Assembly: GCF_014356525.2 (NCBI RefSeq)
Contig: NC_052507.1
Location: forward strand, 60,116,053 to 60,180,052
DNA: 64,000 nucleotides
Reading direction: 5' to 3'
Origin: Nilaparvata lugens
Lineage: Eukaryota; Arthropoda; Insecta; Hemiptera; Delphacidae
Part shown: positions 1 to 11,859 of the stretch, in pieces
How positions within the stretch are numbered: the first letter of the stretch is position 1
Layout: each line of letters begins with the position of its first letter
The notes under the pieces: generated by a model
Told to the model about the DNA's origin: nothing
Seen by the model: the letters and a program-made list of their open reading frames with translations, nothing else
Databases searched by the model: none
Position numbers and translations under genes: made by a program

Positions 1-2882
1 AAGAAGTTTGCTGAACTCTGGATATCGGTAGAATCTCGAACTCATTGTTCTGAATACATTCAGCTTTCAGGGCATAACCATGCTCCTTAAATTGAGCTTC
101 ATTACAATGCTTTAAGCTCTACTTCGGGAATTTTACCTCATTGTTCTGGAAACCAGTGTACTTGAGCAAAAAAGAAGCACATCAACTCAAATGAAAGTTG
201 GGGGAGTTTTATTCTGTTTGTTTTCCGCATTAAAACAGGAATAGCTTACAATAAGGGGATTTCTGGAAGGGAGGTTGACTGTATTCACAGTATGGTTTTT
301 ATAAGTGTATATTCTGATGATTGGTACGTGTATATTATGTTTCTTTTATATATTCAAACATTTGATTGTATCTTGAAGATTTTTCATATTGTACAGATCT
401 GAATGAAGACTGTCTTCCAATAATTATTCCAGTTAAATGTGAATCTCACTATGCGACTATAGGCTCTATAACTCTCTATTAATCATTTCCATAATAGTTT
501 CCAACGGTCATGAAATAAACGAACAATTATAACAGATAAATGTTTTGAATACTTTTATCCTAGAGCCTTTAATTTGTAATACACTTAAATTGATGAGAAT
601 ATTAGGAACGACACTACTAGGAACTGTTAGAACCATTTACTTGAAAACATGAATCAATTTCATCTTGCTTATTAGAAGGAAAGAGTTGATTCATTCTGAT
701 TGCATTTATGCGGGTAGTGAACGGGCCGAAGATCACAACCAATCAAAATTCATCAATGAATCGAAGAAAACATTTTTACTGCGTAGGGTGAGTGAACACA
801 TTTTTAACAAGCTCAAATTGTTTTTCAACAAACACGATCTGACAGCTCCAGTTGAAAAATTGAACATTATCGAAATTTAATAACAGTTTTGAAGGATTGA
901 TATCGAGTCAAGATGTCAATGAAGTGAATAGTCCGGGAAGACAGACTTAGCTAACTTAGCTTACTGATATTGATTGATTGATTGATTGGCTGCCTTTATT
1001 TAAAACCTGGGAGGGCGAAGTTGGGAAGTTCAGTGAGACTGAGTGCTGTTGAAAAACTAAAACCAATAACAATTATTATTCTACTCTACAGAAATAATAC
1101 ATTCTCTATCACGCAGATATTATATAAATGAATTAGTTGTAATTATTTGTGAAAGGTTACAAGAACTGTAAGTGAATTCGAAACATGCGAAAGACACCAA
1201 TTAATAGAGTAATAACAAGAGTTAATTTCAAGCCTACTGGAACTGAAGTTTGAAAATTGAAATACAGTAATTTTATTGCTATCCTTCACAAAGTAGGCTA
1301 CATTAGTATTCTACTAAACACGTATGGAGAGGTTCTTGATGTTCGAACTACTATAAAAACAATATAAACCCTGCATAATGATTTAAGATGAGCCTTGATC
1401 GCTAACATTATCCACTACCCTACTCCACATAAAATTCATGAAGAGGCAGACAGAGACTATTGCCATCAATCCTCCGCTTCGAAAAACAAAGAAAAACTGA
1501 ACAATTCCCCTCAATTCGATGATAAAACGACATAAATAAGTGGAACAAGTAAGTAATGCTTGTTGCAATTGCAGTTGATGTATTAGAACGATCACATGAG
1601 ACCATAAACTGTTTTGGAGACAGCATCCAGAAGGGGAGACGGAGCAATTTTAATATTCTTTATGCATCTTTCATGGAACTCAAGTACAGACTACTCCCTA
1701 CTTCTTCGGCGGTTCGGTATCCCGCTAAAGGAACATATGAATGTACATTATATACATATTTGTACATGCTATACTTTCATGTATCCCACATAACCAATTG
1801 TTGGCTGAAAGAATGATAGCTACTCGTTTCGTTCACATCCAATTTGATTCAATTCAGTCCTTTGTCTCAACTAGCATAACTTGATCGGTCGGCTCCCGTA
1901 TATTATTAGGAACACTCGAATTTATTAAACTGATTTCAACCATGCCGTTGACTGTTTGTAGGCTATTAGTGGCCTTGAAATAATCGTCATCATCATGAAT
2001 ATCTTCAGCATCATCATCATCATGATCAAACCCACCAACATCATCATCATCATCAACTAAAGAATAATCATTGGTTAACCACCATGCTATCTTATTGCTA
2101 GCAGCAGACTTGATTGAGTCAATCGAATTGATTGAATCCGTTTTTGAATACGGCTATTAGGTTGGTTGTTGTTATTATGTATAGTACTCGAATCAGCCAG
2201 TCATTATTTGATGGTAGCTGGTCAGAAAAATATACGAATGTTTATCAATGAGAGCTGAAGATTGACGATTACCAATTATGTCTGTTATGCCAAGCTTCAT
2301 TTGTTCAGCATTATTTTAATGCATCTTGTGTTCTTGTTTAGATTGTTAGAGACTCTGAACTCCAACTACTTTCAAAAATGTTGATAATTCGTGAAAATGA
2401 TTGCGAACGATTCAAGTTATCTGTTGTTCTAAAAAATGCAGAATATTTAATTATTCATTTTTTACAGTGGAGCACAGATCGGGGAAGAAAAACTGAGGAT
2501 ACCTTGTACTATTTCTATTGTAAAAATTGTACTATGATTGTCAAGATGGTTACAAACTTCGGAATTATCGGATGAAATTTTTCTTTGGTAATAAATTTGT
2601 CTATATATAAGAAATATTAATATTATTAAGAACTTTTATTCATAATATTTTATGAAAATTGTGTGATTGGTAAATTCAAATAGGCGAGATACCCTTCTCT
2701 ATTATATGCCTATACATACTAGCATGTATTATATTGTCAAGTCAACATCAAGCTACGGCATTGATTCAATCAACAAATATCGTTTAGTTGAGAATATGAT
2801 ACTTCTACTATTCCTCCCATTTCTAAATAATAGGAGTGGCTAGTCTGATAGTCTTTCAGTATATAATCTTACTGAAAGTCGA
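1..2882. other. AT-rich non-coding stretch, no gene seen
   Basis: No open frame here looks protein-like, and none has splice signals or recognisable motifs. Small simple repeats are present: a (TTGA)n run near 970-988 and a CAT/ATC-rich patch at 1984-2060. The remainder is unremarkable AT-rich DNA, consistent with intron or intergenic sequence. Confidence 0.6.
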
Positions 2883-3114
2883 TGAAGCCAACATCTACTG
2901 CCATATCACCCCATCGTGACGTCAGCATCGGATAGAAAACTTTTTGGTAGAGTTTGTTCACATTGTTTTCCATAGCAGATTGTGTCTATTTCAGCGGGAG
3001 TTTACCATTTTCATAGATAATAATTTACTTCTATCTGAAATAGACACAATCTAAAAGTTTTCTATCCGATGCTGACGTCACGATGGGGCGATATGGCAGT
3101 AGATGTTGGTTTCA
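2883..3114. mobile_element. Foldback/MITE-like element with long imperfect palindrome
   Basis: The arm at 2888-2945 (starting ccaacatctactgcc) is repeated as its reverse complement at 3053-3109. A second inner inverted pair, agattgtgtctatttcag at 2977-2994, matches 3035-3052. On the right the inner and outer arms are contiguous. On the left they are separated by 31 bases (2946-2976), so the left arm seems to carry a small insertion. There is no coding capacity. The structure fits a non-autonomous DNA transposon; the family and the target duplication are not identifiable. Confidence 0.75.
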
Positions 3115-3414
3115 GATACTAGACTTCCCAGCGTGTCTATTCTATAACTGGTCTAAGGACTCAAGAACCAATCACGGCAAAGCAACGTCAGAAAGCTCCG
3201 CCATTTTAAATAAGAGCCATCCATTTCGCCGGCCAATAGTATCATTGCTGGTTGAGGAATGGATCTACATGATGAAACTATCAATATGTGGCTCTTTGGA
3301 AATTAATGTCTATTTCTACTTTTTGAATGTCTATTTGATGATCCATCAACGGAAAATATATCCTGAATGAGGAATTTCGTGAACTGAGGTGAATTCAAGG
3401 TAATTTTACTAGGG

Positions 3415-3505
3415 TAAAATTCACTTTGAAATGTCAACATTCCTCTAAAATAGCTTCAATACTTCCCATTCAGCATGGGTTGACTGTTTGAAGTGAATTC
3501 CACTG
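3415..3505. repeat. tgacagttt hairpin element, copy 1
   Basis: Degenerate member of a short (about 90-100 bp) palindromic family found at least 15 times in this window. One end resembles attcactttgaaatgtcaac and the other gactgtttgaagtgaattc, with a catcaatgcttcccattca-like core. It is probably a MITE; there is no coding capacity. Confidence 0.55.
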
Positions 3506-3514
3506 AATCACAAC

Positions 3515-4179
3515 CTAATGATGATAAGAAGCAATTCAAGAATGACTAAATATAGACCCACTTCATAACTAGAATTTTCAATAAATTCATTCAAGAGTCA
3601 GACCATGCAGATTGCATTCTACTCAAGCATGTGCATAACGTAGTTTGTTTTCAATTTCTTATCAATAGCGGTTTAAATTTACATAAAGCCGCTCTGCCGA
3701 CAATTTGTAGCTATTTGTAATAATTTTGTAGCTGCTGTCTTTATCATTTTCAAGTTCCGGTGTCAACCGATATCTGTCCACATTTACTTGGATGCGATAT
3801 TCAACTGGCATGACCTTTTGCCCCGAATGTTATTAAAAGAATACGATAACTTTACGTCAAGCTTGATTTACTTCATGTACCGACATACACGAGTAAACTC
3901 CAAATTTGATATTCGAAGATCGTAGTATAAATTCATTTATTTTCAAAATGTGAGAGTTCACAGCTCAGTCTAGTACCAGAGTTACAAAGTTACAATATTA
4001 TGAGAAACAGGCAGAAACCATTGATTTGCAAATTATATTTTCTTCAACTACTCTCTAATCTACCTGTTTGCACCCTAACCTTTCCTGCTGACTATATTTT
4101 CTTACTTATAGTAGAGGATCCTTACGTGGTAGTTTAGATGTATTTGAAAATATCTATTCAATTATAATATGCTCAAGTA
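3515..4179. other. Non-coding stretch, nothing recognised
   Basis: AT-rich sequence with stops in all frames. No repeat partner, RNA gene or splice-like motif was noticed. Confidence 0.5.
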
Positions 4180-4827
4180 GTAATTTACAAGTAATGGAAG
4201 TGTTTGTTCAGCAATGGTATTGCTATCCTTGTCTATCATTCAACAAAGCAATCATTTATGATAAATATTTCATACTAGTACCCAAGTTGTAAGAAATGCC
4301 GATAAACATAATATATAATTTTTCTACAGCAGGATTAGATTTAATTGAATCGACAATCAATCTAAATCTTTCTATCCGAAGGTTCTCATTCTAAGTCTCA
4401 CTTAAATATTCTTCGAAGACCTGAGGAATGGTTAACACATTTATTCTTCTTCATAAAAAATAGAAAATCATAAAATATACATTCAGAAACAATCACACAG
4501 CGTAATTTACAAGTAATGGAAGTGTTTGTTTAGCAATGATATTGCTTTCCTTGTCTATCATTCAACAAAGCAATCATATATGATGAATATTTCATACTAG
4601 TAACCAAGTTGTAATGAATGCCGATAAACATGATATATAATTTTTCTACAGCAAAATAAGATTCAAATGAAACGATTATAATCAATGTAAATCTTTCTAT
4701 CCGTAGGTTCTCATTCTTTGTCTCTCTTAAATATTCTTCAAAGACCTGAGGAATGGTTAACACATTTCGTCTTCTTTATAAAAAATAGAAAATCATAAAA
4801 TATAGATTCAGAAACAATTACACAGCG
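4180..4827. repeat. Two-copy tandem duplication of about 322 bp
   Basis: Copy 1 (4180-4501) and copy 2 (4502-4827) are direct, adjacent and clearly homologous throughout. Both begin gtaatttacaagtaatggaa, contain tttctatccg, and end near cacacagcg. They differ by scattered substitutions and a few small indels, so the duplication is not recent. No open frame is conserved between the copies. Confidence 0.9.
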
Positions 4828-5088
4828 TCTTCAAGATATCTACCAACAATCCTCTAATAATGATAAAATAATTACATCAATAACAATCACAGTGAACTAG
4901 GAAGTTTGGAGAAGGATGCTCCTTCAACGAATAAAATCTGGAACTGATAAAATATATCAGCAGCAGCCTTACCTCTTGAATCTATCACTGCAGATCTTAG
5001 TTCTTCAATTCAATATTTTCACGAATTGTAATCTTATTGTAAGAGCTGAATAATGACAATAGAATGGAGCTTCCATTCTGTATGCACA

Positions 5089-5640
5089 TACCCTCAGAAA
5101 TATCTCATGCATTCTCCACTCCATTACAATTCTCTCCAGCTACAAATAAATATTATTGAAGTCACCAAACAATAAGTCTCGAGCTTCCCTCAGGAATATC
5201 TCGTGTATTCATGTTTTTCTACATTCTATAATTACAATTTCCTTCAGCTATAAATACACATCATTTAAGTAACTAAACAATGAGTCTCGAACTTTTTCTT
5301 TCAAATTTCTGCTGTTTTCGCCACCAAGTATTATTATCAAAGTTTATCCTAGTATCAGCACACAATATTGAATTCACCAAACACTTAAGTATCGAACTTC
5401 TCTCAGGAATATCTCATGTATTCTCCATCCTAGAATTACAATTTCCTCCAGCTATAAATACACATTATTGAAGTCAAAAAACAATAAGTCCCAACATTTT
5501 CTCCAAATTTATCCTGTCATCTCCACTCAGTATTATTATAAGAGTTCCTCCTAGTATCAGCACATAATATTAAAGTCACCAAACAATAAGTGTCGAGCTT
5601 TTACTTTCAAATTTCCCCTGCTATCTACAGCCAATATCCT
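5089..5640. repeat. Degenerate higher-order tandem array
   Basis: Recurrent blocks include ctcaggaatatctcatgtat, cagctataaatacacattat, caccaaacaataagt, tttcaaatttctcctg and cctagtatcagcaca. Each recurs two to four times in order, giving alternating sub-units of roughly 115-125 bp. Divergence is moderate. The occasional open frame inside is incidental to the repeat. Confidence 0.75.
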
Positions 5641-6122
5641 TGGAACAATACTTGTTACATTGTTGGTTCTGTGTGATGGTGTCACTAGCAGCTTGTCACA
5701 GGAGATGATTAAAGGCAAGATGACAACGATTTAGGCGTTGCCTGCTGTGCGATGGAACACAGCCTCCCGTCGCTTTCAAAGCAATCAATCCCTGGGGTTC
5801 TTCTCCTCATTATTGGATCAGTCCGGGGATCTAGTTTATTGAAACTCCTCCTCATTGTTTCCAGCTCATGTCAAGTCACGTTCTTTGACATAATATGATG
5901 CTAAGTTATGTAGTTCTGTGAATATAGTATATAGTACGGAATTATAAAGAGTTATTTATGTTTGTACTGTATAAACATAATCTTATGATCATAAACATAA
6001 ACAATTAACGATAAACATACTGTATAAAAATATAGATGACAGAAAGGTATCTCTTTGTATGTGTTATATATAGAATTATAGCTACAAATTTTCATATACG
6101 AAAAATAGCATAAGAAGATATC
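5641..6122. other. Non-coding stretch, nothing recognised
   Basis: Slightly GC-richer between 5690 and 5830, then very AT-rich with short ataaacat-type repeats near 5960-6025. No coding signal is visible. Confidence 0.45.
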
Positions 6123-6508
6123 ATGGTACAGGACGTACAGAGTATCAAATCAGGAAATATCTCTCACTTTTAAAAATTATATGTTCAAAAAACTAAAACT
6201 TGATCCACTAAATGAAGAACTATTTTGGGAAAAAACTATAATTGGGGAAAAACCTGACAATATTCAATCAGTAAGAACAAGTCTCTAAGAGAATTGATGA
6301 AGAGTAATGAATTTAACAATGGTTCTCAAATTAAGAAAATTGAAAAAAAAATGAACGAAGCGAAGTATCAAATCAGGAAATATCTCTCATTTTCAAAAAT
6401 GAAATGTTCAAAAAATTGAAATTTAATCTACGCAATATAATAACTATTTTGGAAAAAACTGACAATATTAAATCAGTAAGACCAAGTTAGTCGCAAAGAA
6501 AATTGATG
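6123..6508. repeat. Direct duplication of about 145-170 bp
   Basis: The block starting gtatcaaatcaggaaatatc at about 6138 recurs at about 6366. Further shared blocks follow in the same order: atgttcaaaaaa, aactattttggaaaaa, ctgacaatatt and aatcagtaaga. The first copy carries extra bases, and about 55 bases separate the two. Confidence 0.8.
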
Positions 6509-7105
6509 ATTGAGTTGAGAACGGATCATTGTTGATCTAATGGTGAAGGGGAAATTCGTGAGTTACCAGTCATTGAGTCAAGATTGTTGACCATGAAAAT
6601 AGGAAGGAATTCGAACACACGGAATAATGCTCGTATGATAATGGATCCTTTTGGGGTCAGGCATGCTCCTCTGTCTACATGCTTAACATGCCAGGCACGG
6701 AACAATTCAGAGTTTGAGACTCTCTCAGTGATGACAAAGTCGGACAATATGAGATTGCACTCACACTCTCAACAGCAGAGAAGTTTCAAAGTATGTGATC
6801 ATGATTCAAGATGGGATTATTATAGCTGACAACTCATAAATATACATTGAGGAAAAGATTCCAGAGCTTGGTAACTCGTACGGAATTCATTGATGATTTG
6901 GTTGGCTTTAATAGTTCAAGAATAATGAATGAGAATTTGAAATTAAATCTAAATTGTACATACATTGTTGAATCCATGGTATTAGAGAGATACGTGTGCT
7001 ACATTTAAAATCTGGATATTATTGAGAATGTAGACCTAAAGCTTGATCATAGTAGAATAAAACAATCCAAATATAAGTTTTCTCTGGCTTGATTCTCAAA
7101 CAACA
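6509..7105. other. Non-coding stretch with opposed short open frames
   Basis: Between 6526 and 6830 both strands happen to lack stops for about 75-80 codons. The predicted peptides show no motif, hydrophobic pattern or splice context, and the opposed frames argue against selection on either one. I treat this as non-coding. Confidence 0.4.
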
Positions 7106-7240
7106 GTGACCGGCACATTGAAAATATCATTCATTCATTTATATGAGTTCTGATTGGGCTTTTCTCATTCAGCATCACCTAGCGAATATGAATAATCCCA
7201 TTTGAACTAATGGGAATAATATTTTCACTGTATCGGTCAC
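7106..7240. mobile_element. Short inverted-repeat element (MITE-like)
   Basis: Left end gtgaccggcacattgaaaat pairs imperfectly with right end attttcactgtatcggtcac. A second internal palindrome, aatcccatt...aatgggaat, lies near 7190-7220. The length of about 135 bp and the absence of any frame fit a non-autonomous DNA element. Confidence 0.5.
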
Positions 7241-7439
7241 TTTCACTGTGTGTGTGGGAATCCAGCTAAACTACCATTGATACGAATTGCAAGGTTGAAG
7301 ATCAATGCCTTCAGCGTTGTATTATCATATAAAAAATCTATAATTTGTCATTTTTGGGTAAAGTTATTAGCTTTTAATTATAATCTCAACAAACTGAGAG
7401 AAAGTAGCAATTGCTTGTAGCAAGTGTCAATGTCATGAC

Positions 7440-7720
7440 GATAGCCAATAGGAGTAGACTAGCAAAGACTGGAATTAACCACAAACAAACCAATGAGCGG
7501 GAACAGTGATTTTGTTGTCATGGCAAAAGCCAATGAGAGGCCACTAAGAAAAAAATTGAACCAATCACGAGAAAACCATGAGAGAATAGCTATTCTGGTG
7601 ATGGCCAATGAAAGTTGAGTAAAGAAAATCCAACAAATCGCAAAAATAGCCAATGGGAGTTGAGTATTGATTTGAACCAATCATAAGCTACCCAATGAGG
7701 GAATAGCAAATTTCATAGTC
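7440..7720. repeat. CCAAT-rich degenerate repeat array
   Basis: The motif (a/g)(a/c)ccaatga(g/a) or aaccaatca occurs about ten times in 280 bp, for example agccaatgagagg, gaaccaatcacg, ggccaatgaaag and agccaatgggag. Copies are spaced irregularly every 20-40 bases. The array is bracketed by gtcatgacg near 7433 and 7721. Each motif is a CCAAT box, but nothing here shows a nearby promoter. It may be only a decayed tandem repeat. Confidence 0.55.
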
Positions 7721-9381
7721 ATGACGTTAGTGTTGGTGTTGAATGAAATTTGATGTTTGGCATTTAATCAATAATTATGAATATGTTAAGAGACTATGTA
7801 GAATAATATAAAACATGTTTTATTAAAACCAAGCTAACTTAGCTCAACATAGGGAGAGTTGCAGTCCCTTCATCACGACACCCAATGATTGATTCTAATT
7901 AGAATTAACAATACCAGAGTCAAATCAAAATCAAAATCTTTATTTTGCCAAAATACAAAAATACAAAATAACTTGAAATACTTCAAATTATTAATACAAT
8001 AATAACTGAAATATTCAGTAGATACATAATCATCGGAATGAATAATACATTTCGATTGAATAAATAAAATTAAAAACTTCAATCAATTACCAACTTTCAT
8101 GAGGATGAAAACATGACAAGTTTATGAGACAGTTAATAAAGGAACGGGTTGGAGGGAGCTCAATTTATGTAGAAGTTATAGTAATTCAGCTTGTCTAATC
8201 CTTAGTAGTTAGTAAACTTGTTTGGCAGACGCAGTCCCCATTCTCAGTGGGGAAACTCTAATAACAATATTACGATCCCTTTAGGCAGTGAAAACGAATG
8301 AATTTCATTTAATCGGGATAATTGATGCACCTTAGTTCGTCTGAATTAGAAGAGAAGATTATTAAAATCCAAACAGACACGATAGCTTCTTTAGAGTCGG
8401 TCTTTGAATTGTTGATGCTGTTCATCTGCTATGCTCAAAATTCACTACAGATTGTCACCATTTTTCAAATGGGAACCAATGACTTTATTCAAGAAAGACG
8501 CTGACTGTTTCAAGTGGATGTGACTATAGAATTGAGCGGTAGAGAAGCAGAAAGAAGTTGCCTTAGGGCATTAATAAAAACTTCCAGAAGATTATTTAAA
8601 AAAAGCCGCCTCCTATAATGTATACAAAGCAGGTTTCTAATGAAGTGCGTTGCATGTCAAAGTAGAAAGTATGTTATTAAGCATGTAACACTTAGGTTCA
8701 CACACTTCCTATCACAGGAAAATAAATAACTATCTCAAATAAATATACGTAACACTAATACGATCACTTAAATCTGGAATCATAGGGTGCTGCAAGGATC
8801 ACGCATCATGAATAATACAAGACCACAAATTATCCATGATTTTGAAACCATGCATACTAATTGTCTTAATTAACAAAGACCTGTATGTATTTTAGATTGT
8901 AATATAGAATCTGTTATCTTCGCCATTGAATTTTTTTAATCCAATGAGAATAAGTTGCTATAAAATCACATGTATTGGTAAAACTTCTGTGGAAATCTAC
9001 AGTTTCAAATAGTTTCAATGAAAATATTTTTTGGAATAGTTTCAATGCATTTGTGTAGAGTAATAACACGAATAAAACAAGGATGAAAGTAGACAAATAA
9101 ACTAATAACAGTTATGTAATAAGTGAGAATACAACATGTTTTTGCAATAGTTAAATAAAATTGAATGAGATCTCAAAACTTTCACATAATCATGACAAAA
9201 GTGTCACTATAAATTAAATCCATTCATAATAATTCAATGGTGATACCTATAAGCCAACAGTAATCGCGCTAATGTACTTATCATAATAAACTAGGTCATC
9301 ATGAAAAAATCATAAATCTGCTAAAAAATTCAGCCGACCGTGCGAATATTTTTAGACCAATTCGACACTGATGTGTGTCTC
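7721..9381. other. Non-coding stretch with a LINE/SINE-like tail
   Basis: No gene seen. At 7918-7970, tcaaatcaaaatcaaaatct followed by ttattttgccaaaatacaaa looks like the A-rich 3' tail of a retroposon. At about 8500-8525 there is a half-copy of the tgacagttt hairpin family. The rest is plain AT-rich sequence. Confidence 0.4.
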
Positions 9382-9468
9382 CGGTGAAATATTCACTGTC
9401 ATCATTCCTTATGAATAGCATCAATGCGCCCCATTCAATCAATGCTGACAGTTTGAGGTGAATCTCCT
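9382..9468. repeat. tgacagttt hairpin element, copy 2
   Basis: Shows the family core catcaatgcgccccattcaa followed by aatgctgacagtttgaggtg. The left arm (gtgaaatattcactgtcatc) is decayed. It lies 23 bases from a second copy. Confidence 0.65.
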
Positions 9469-9490
9469 TGTAATCCGGCCTTGGTTCTAC

Positions 9491-9583
9491 AGTGAGTTTG
9501 AGTTTGAACTGGCAGCATTATTTATACATAACACCAATGCTTCCCATTCAACTAATCCTGACAGTTCGTGGTGGATCCCACTA
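9491..9583. repeat. tgacagttt hairpin element, copy 3
   Basis: Starts agtgagtttgagtttgaact and ends gacagttcgtggtggatccc with the core accaatgcttcccattca. The inverted ends still match over about 25 positions with several mismatches. Confidence 0.65.
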
Positions 9584-10335
9584 AAGCATGCAACGCTGTG
9601 TAAGCTCTAAGCGGTGAATTGGGCCCCACCCTAGGCCACGGATGGATTTATCGCCAAGAATTTTTAATTTCAGAATGATATCATGAAGATCACATAGTCA
9701 CGAGTCTCATATCGCTGCTTGCATGATGTGTGAAAATAGGGAGTAACTGATCGCTTGTAAGATAGCATGCATGCATGTCATGTGTGGAAGGTGAAAATTA
9801 AATTTCATGACAAACAGCTAGAATGAAAATATCTTTTATGTGAATTCCATTTGGGATTCAGAGAAATTGAGATTACAAACTTCACTTTAGTTACTGTTGT
9901 TTTTGAGTGAAAAAGGACTAAATTTCAGAAAAGTGGAATCATAACCTCATTTTGGACTTTTAAAATATTATCTAAATTTGGGAGAGAAATAGTACAAGGA
10001 GTTCCCTTAGTTTTTCTCTCTCATTCAGTGCTTTCTTGAAAAAAATAGAATAATAAATAAATAAACAAAATATACCCTTTCAAACATAAAATTCATTTAA
10101 AATGTATATCTGTTCGTAATATAGAATAATATAAGTTCATTTTTGGAAGATGACTCACAGAAGAGTTCAATTTCTTTTACTGAGAGTTAATTCCATGGCA
10201 GAACAGGAAGTAAGATTATTGAGAATGTTTGGGAAATTCACGTTGTTTATTTTATAAAATTCTGGAGTTTTATTCAACAAAATAAAACTTTGGACTTTTT
10301 TTTGGACTCAAAATAGTGTGTGAATTAAGTTATCA
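9584..10335. other. Non-coding stretch, nothing recognised
   Basis: AT-rich DNA without coding signal or recognisable repeat partner. A short GC-richer patch lies near 9620-9650. Confidence 0.45.
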
Positions 10336-10445
10336 TTTACATAACCTTTAGACTGTGTATTCCAAATTAAGGTTTGGAACAGTTTTGGGCGAATGCCTGT
10401 TGTTTTTACCTTAATCGTATTTGTATATGAATAAATAAATAAAAT
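10336..10445 (+). mobile_element. LINE-like 3' tail fragment
   Basis: Contains agttttgggcgaatgcctgt, then tatgaataaataaataaaat, a polyadenylation-like signal followed by an (AAAT)n tail. A related fragment lies at 37085-37178 with the same block order (agttttgggcaattgcc... then aataaataaataaat). This fits 5'-truncated copies of one non-LTR retrotransposon family. No reverse transcriptase remains. Confidence 0.55.
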
Positions 10446-11768
10446 CATGCAGTACCCATTTGTAATCAGATTGTAGTAGCCTATCATTTGACATTGACCC
10501 ATTGACCTTGAGTAGGTATGGCTATGACGACCTCCCATACAATCATCAATGCTAGGTCCAGAATTGGATTAAAGGCCACCCCTTGAGGTAGTAAAGTAAG
10601 GACTGTCGATGTCGTAAGGCAGAATCATTGATTCGATCATAAAGAAAAATTTTAAATTTCAACAACTCACTTTATTTTGTTAATATTTAAAAACTTCTAG
10701 TTTTTCATGATTTTTTAAATTTAAGAATTTCTTATTATTTTTGTATTCAACCGAACCTGGAAAGCAATTTTAAAATCAAATGATACGTTGCTTAAACTAT
10801 TGGAACATAAGAGATTAGTTCACAAACCTTATAAACTCTAAGCTTATCTTGAAAGACAACTTAGAAGCCTCAACTTGAAATAGATGGTGAAAGAATCGTT
10901 ACCGATTGACTCAACTGAACTCCGTTCATCGAGTTTAATCCAGGTACTTTTCAATAACAAACTCATCTTGAGATCCTGACAGTTTCGATTAATCCCAGTT
11001 CCGGCTCTGGCAATTGTCAAAGCGAATCGTTTTTTTCTCTCAAGTTTGTAACGACAATGTTAATGAAGTGACTGATGGAACTGTCATGAGCCAACGGCGG
11101 AAAAAAACAGACAACATTTGTGTGAATGTAATGAGTGGCTGTCAACGGCAGTCGGGGAGAAATGCATTGGCGAATAGCCTTCAACAACAAATATGTTATT
11201 CTTCAACAAGTTTTTTTTCTAAGAAGAACATTGCACAACAGGAAATCCTTATAATCATTCATTATTCAAAAATCGTAGAACGAACGTCACACACATACAA
11301 TCTGAATTGATCAATTTAAGTTTATTTTATTGGTTCAATGCCATTATATCATGAAGATGATTCCACAGAGTATAGATTGTATAGAACTAACATTCTATGG
11401 TTTACTCAAAGATGAAGACTGGTTGCGTATAAGTCTCTTGAATTTTAATGGTGATTAAATTACGGTTGAATTACATGAGAACAAAATAGAGAAACGGAAG
11501 AAACCTTAAATTTGCATCTAATCACAGTTTAAATTTAACATAACTTAATGCCACTTATCTTATACAATGAATATTTTAGATGAATTCTATGTTTTTGTTC
11601 AATTGAAAATCAATATTTTTTGTTTTGGTTTTAAAAACAATTCGACATCTTGTTAGCAAATTAAGGACTTCTGATTCTGTAATTCAAGTTGATTCAATTT
11701 CTTATTGGGAATGCCCACATGAGCTTGAGTTATGTAAAGGGCGTGGGAGATTTGATGAGATGATCGTC
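10446..11768. other. Non-coding stretch, nothing firm
   Basis: The longest plus-strand frame (11014-11310, 98 codons) shows no motif, signal peptide or splice context, and I do not call it a gene. A half-copy of the hairpin family may be present near 10965-11000 (gatcctgacagtttcgatta). Confidence 0.4.
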
Positions 11769-11850
11769 CATTCCTACCGGCGGGATTCGAACCCGACCAG
11801 GTAGCGCGTGCAGGCTGAAGAGTGCAACGCCTCGACTACCTGGCCGGGAA
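11769..11850 (-). repeat. tRNA-like head of a SINE or a tRNA pseudogene
   Basis: Read on the minus strand it contains cgggttcgaatcccg, a good T-arm and pol III B-box. About 50 bases upstream, ggtagtcgaggcg resembles an A-box. The segment ccaggtag...ctacctgg forms an 8-bp stem spanning the anticodon region, which a real tRNA would not have. The 5' and 3' ends do not make a proper 7-bp acceptor stem. A functional tRNA is therefore unlikely; a tRNA-derived SINE head or tRNA-like repeat is the better reading. Any SINE body would extend toward lower coordinates, to about 11700. Confidence 0.6.
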
Positions 11851-11859
11851 TTGAAGTTT

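Noticed and set aside
7440..7720. Gene for the 73-codon minus-strand frame in the CCAAT array
   Set aside because: The frame follows the repeated motif and has no independent coding evidence.
11769..11850. Functional tRNA gene
   Set aside because: B-box is good, but no acceptor stem forms and an extra stem spans the anticodon region.
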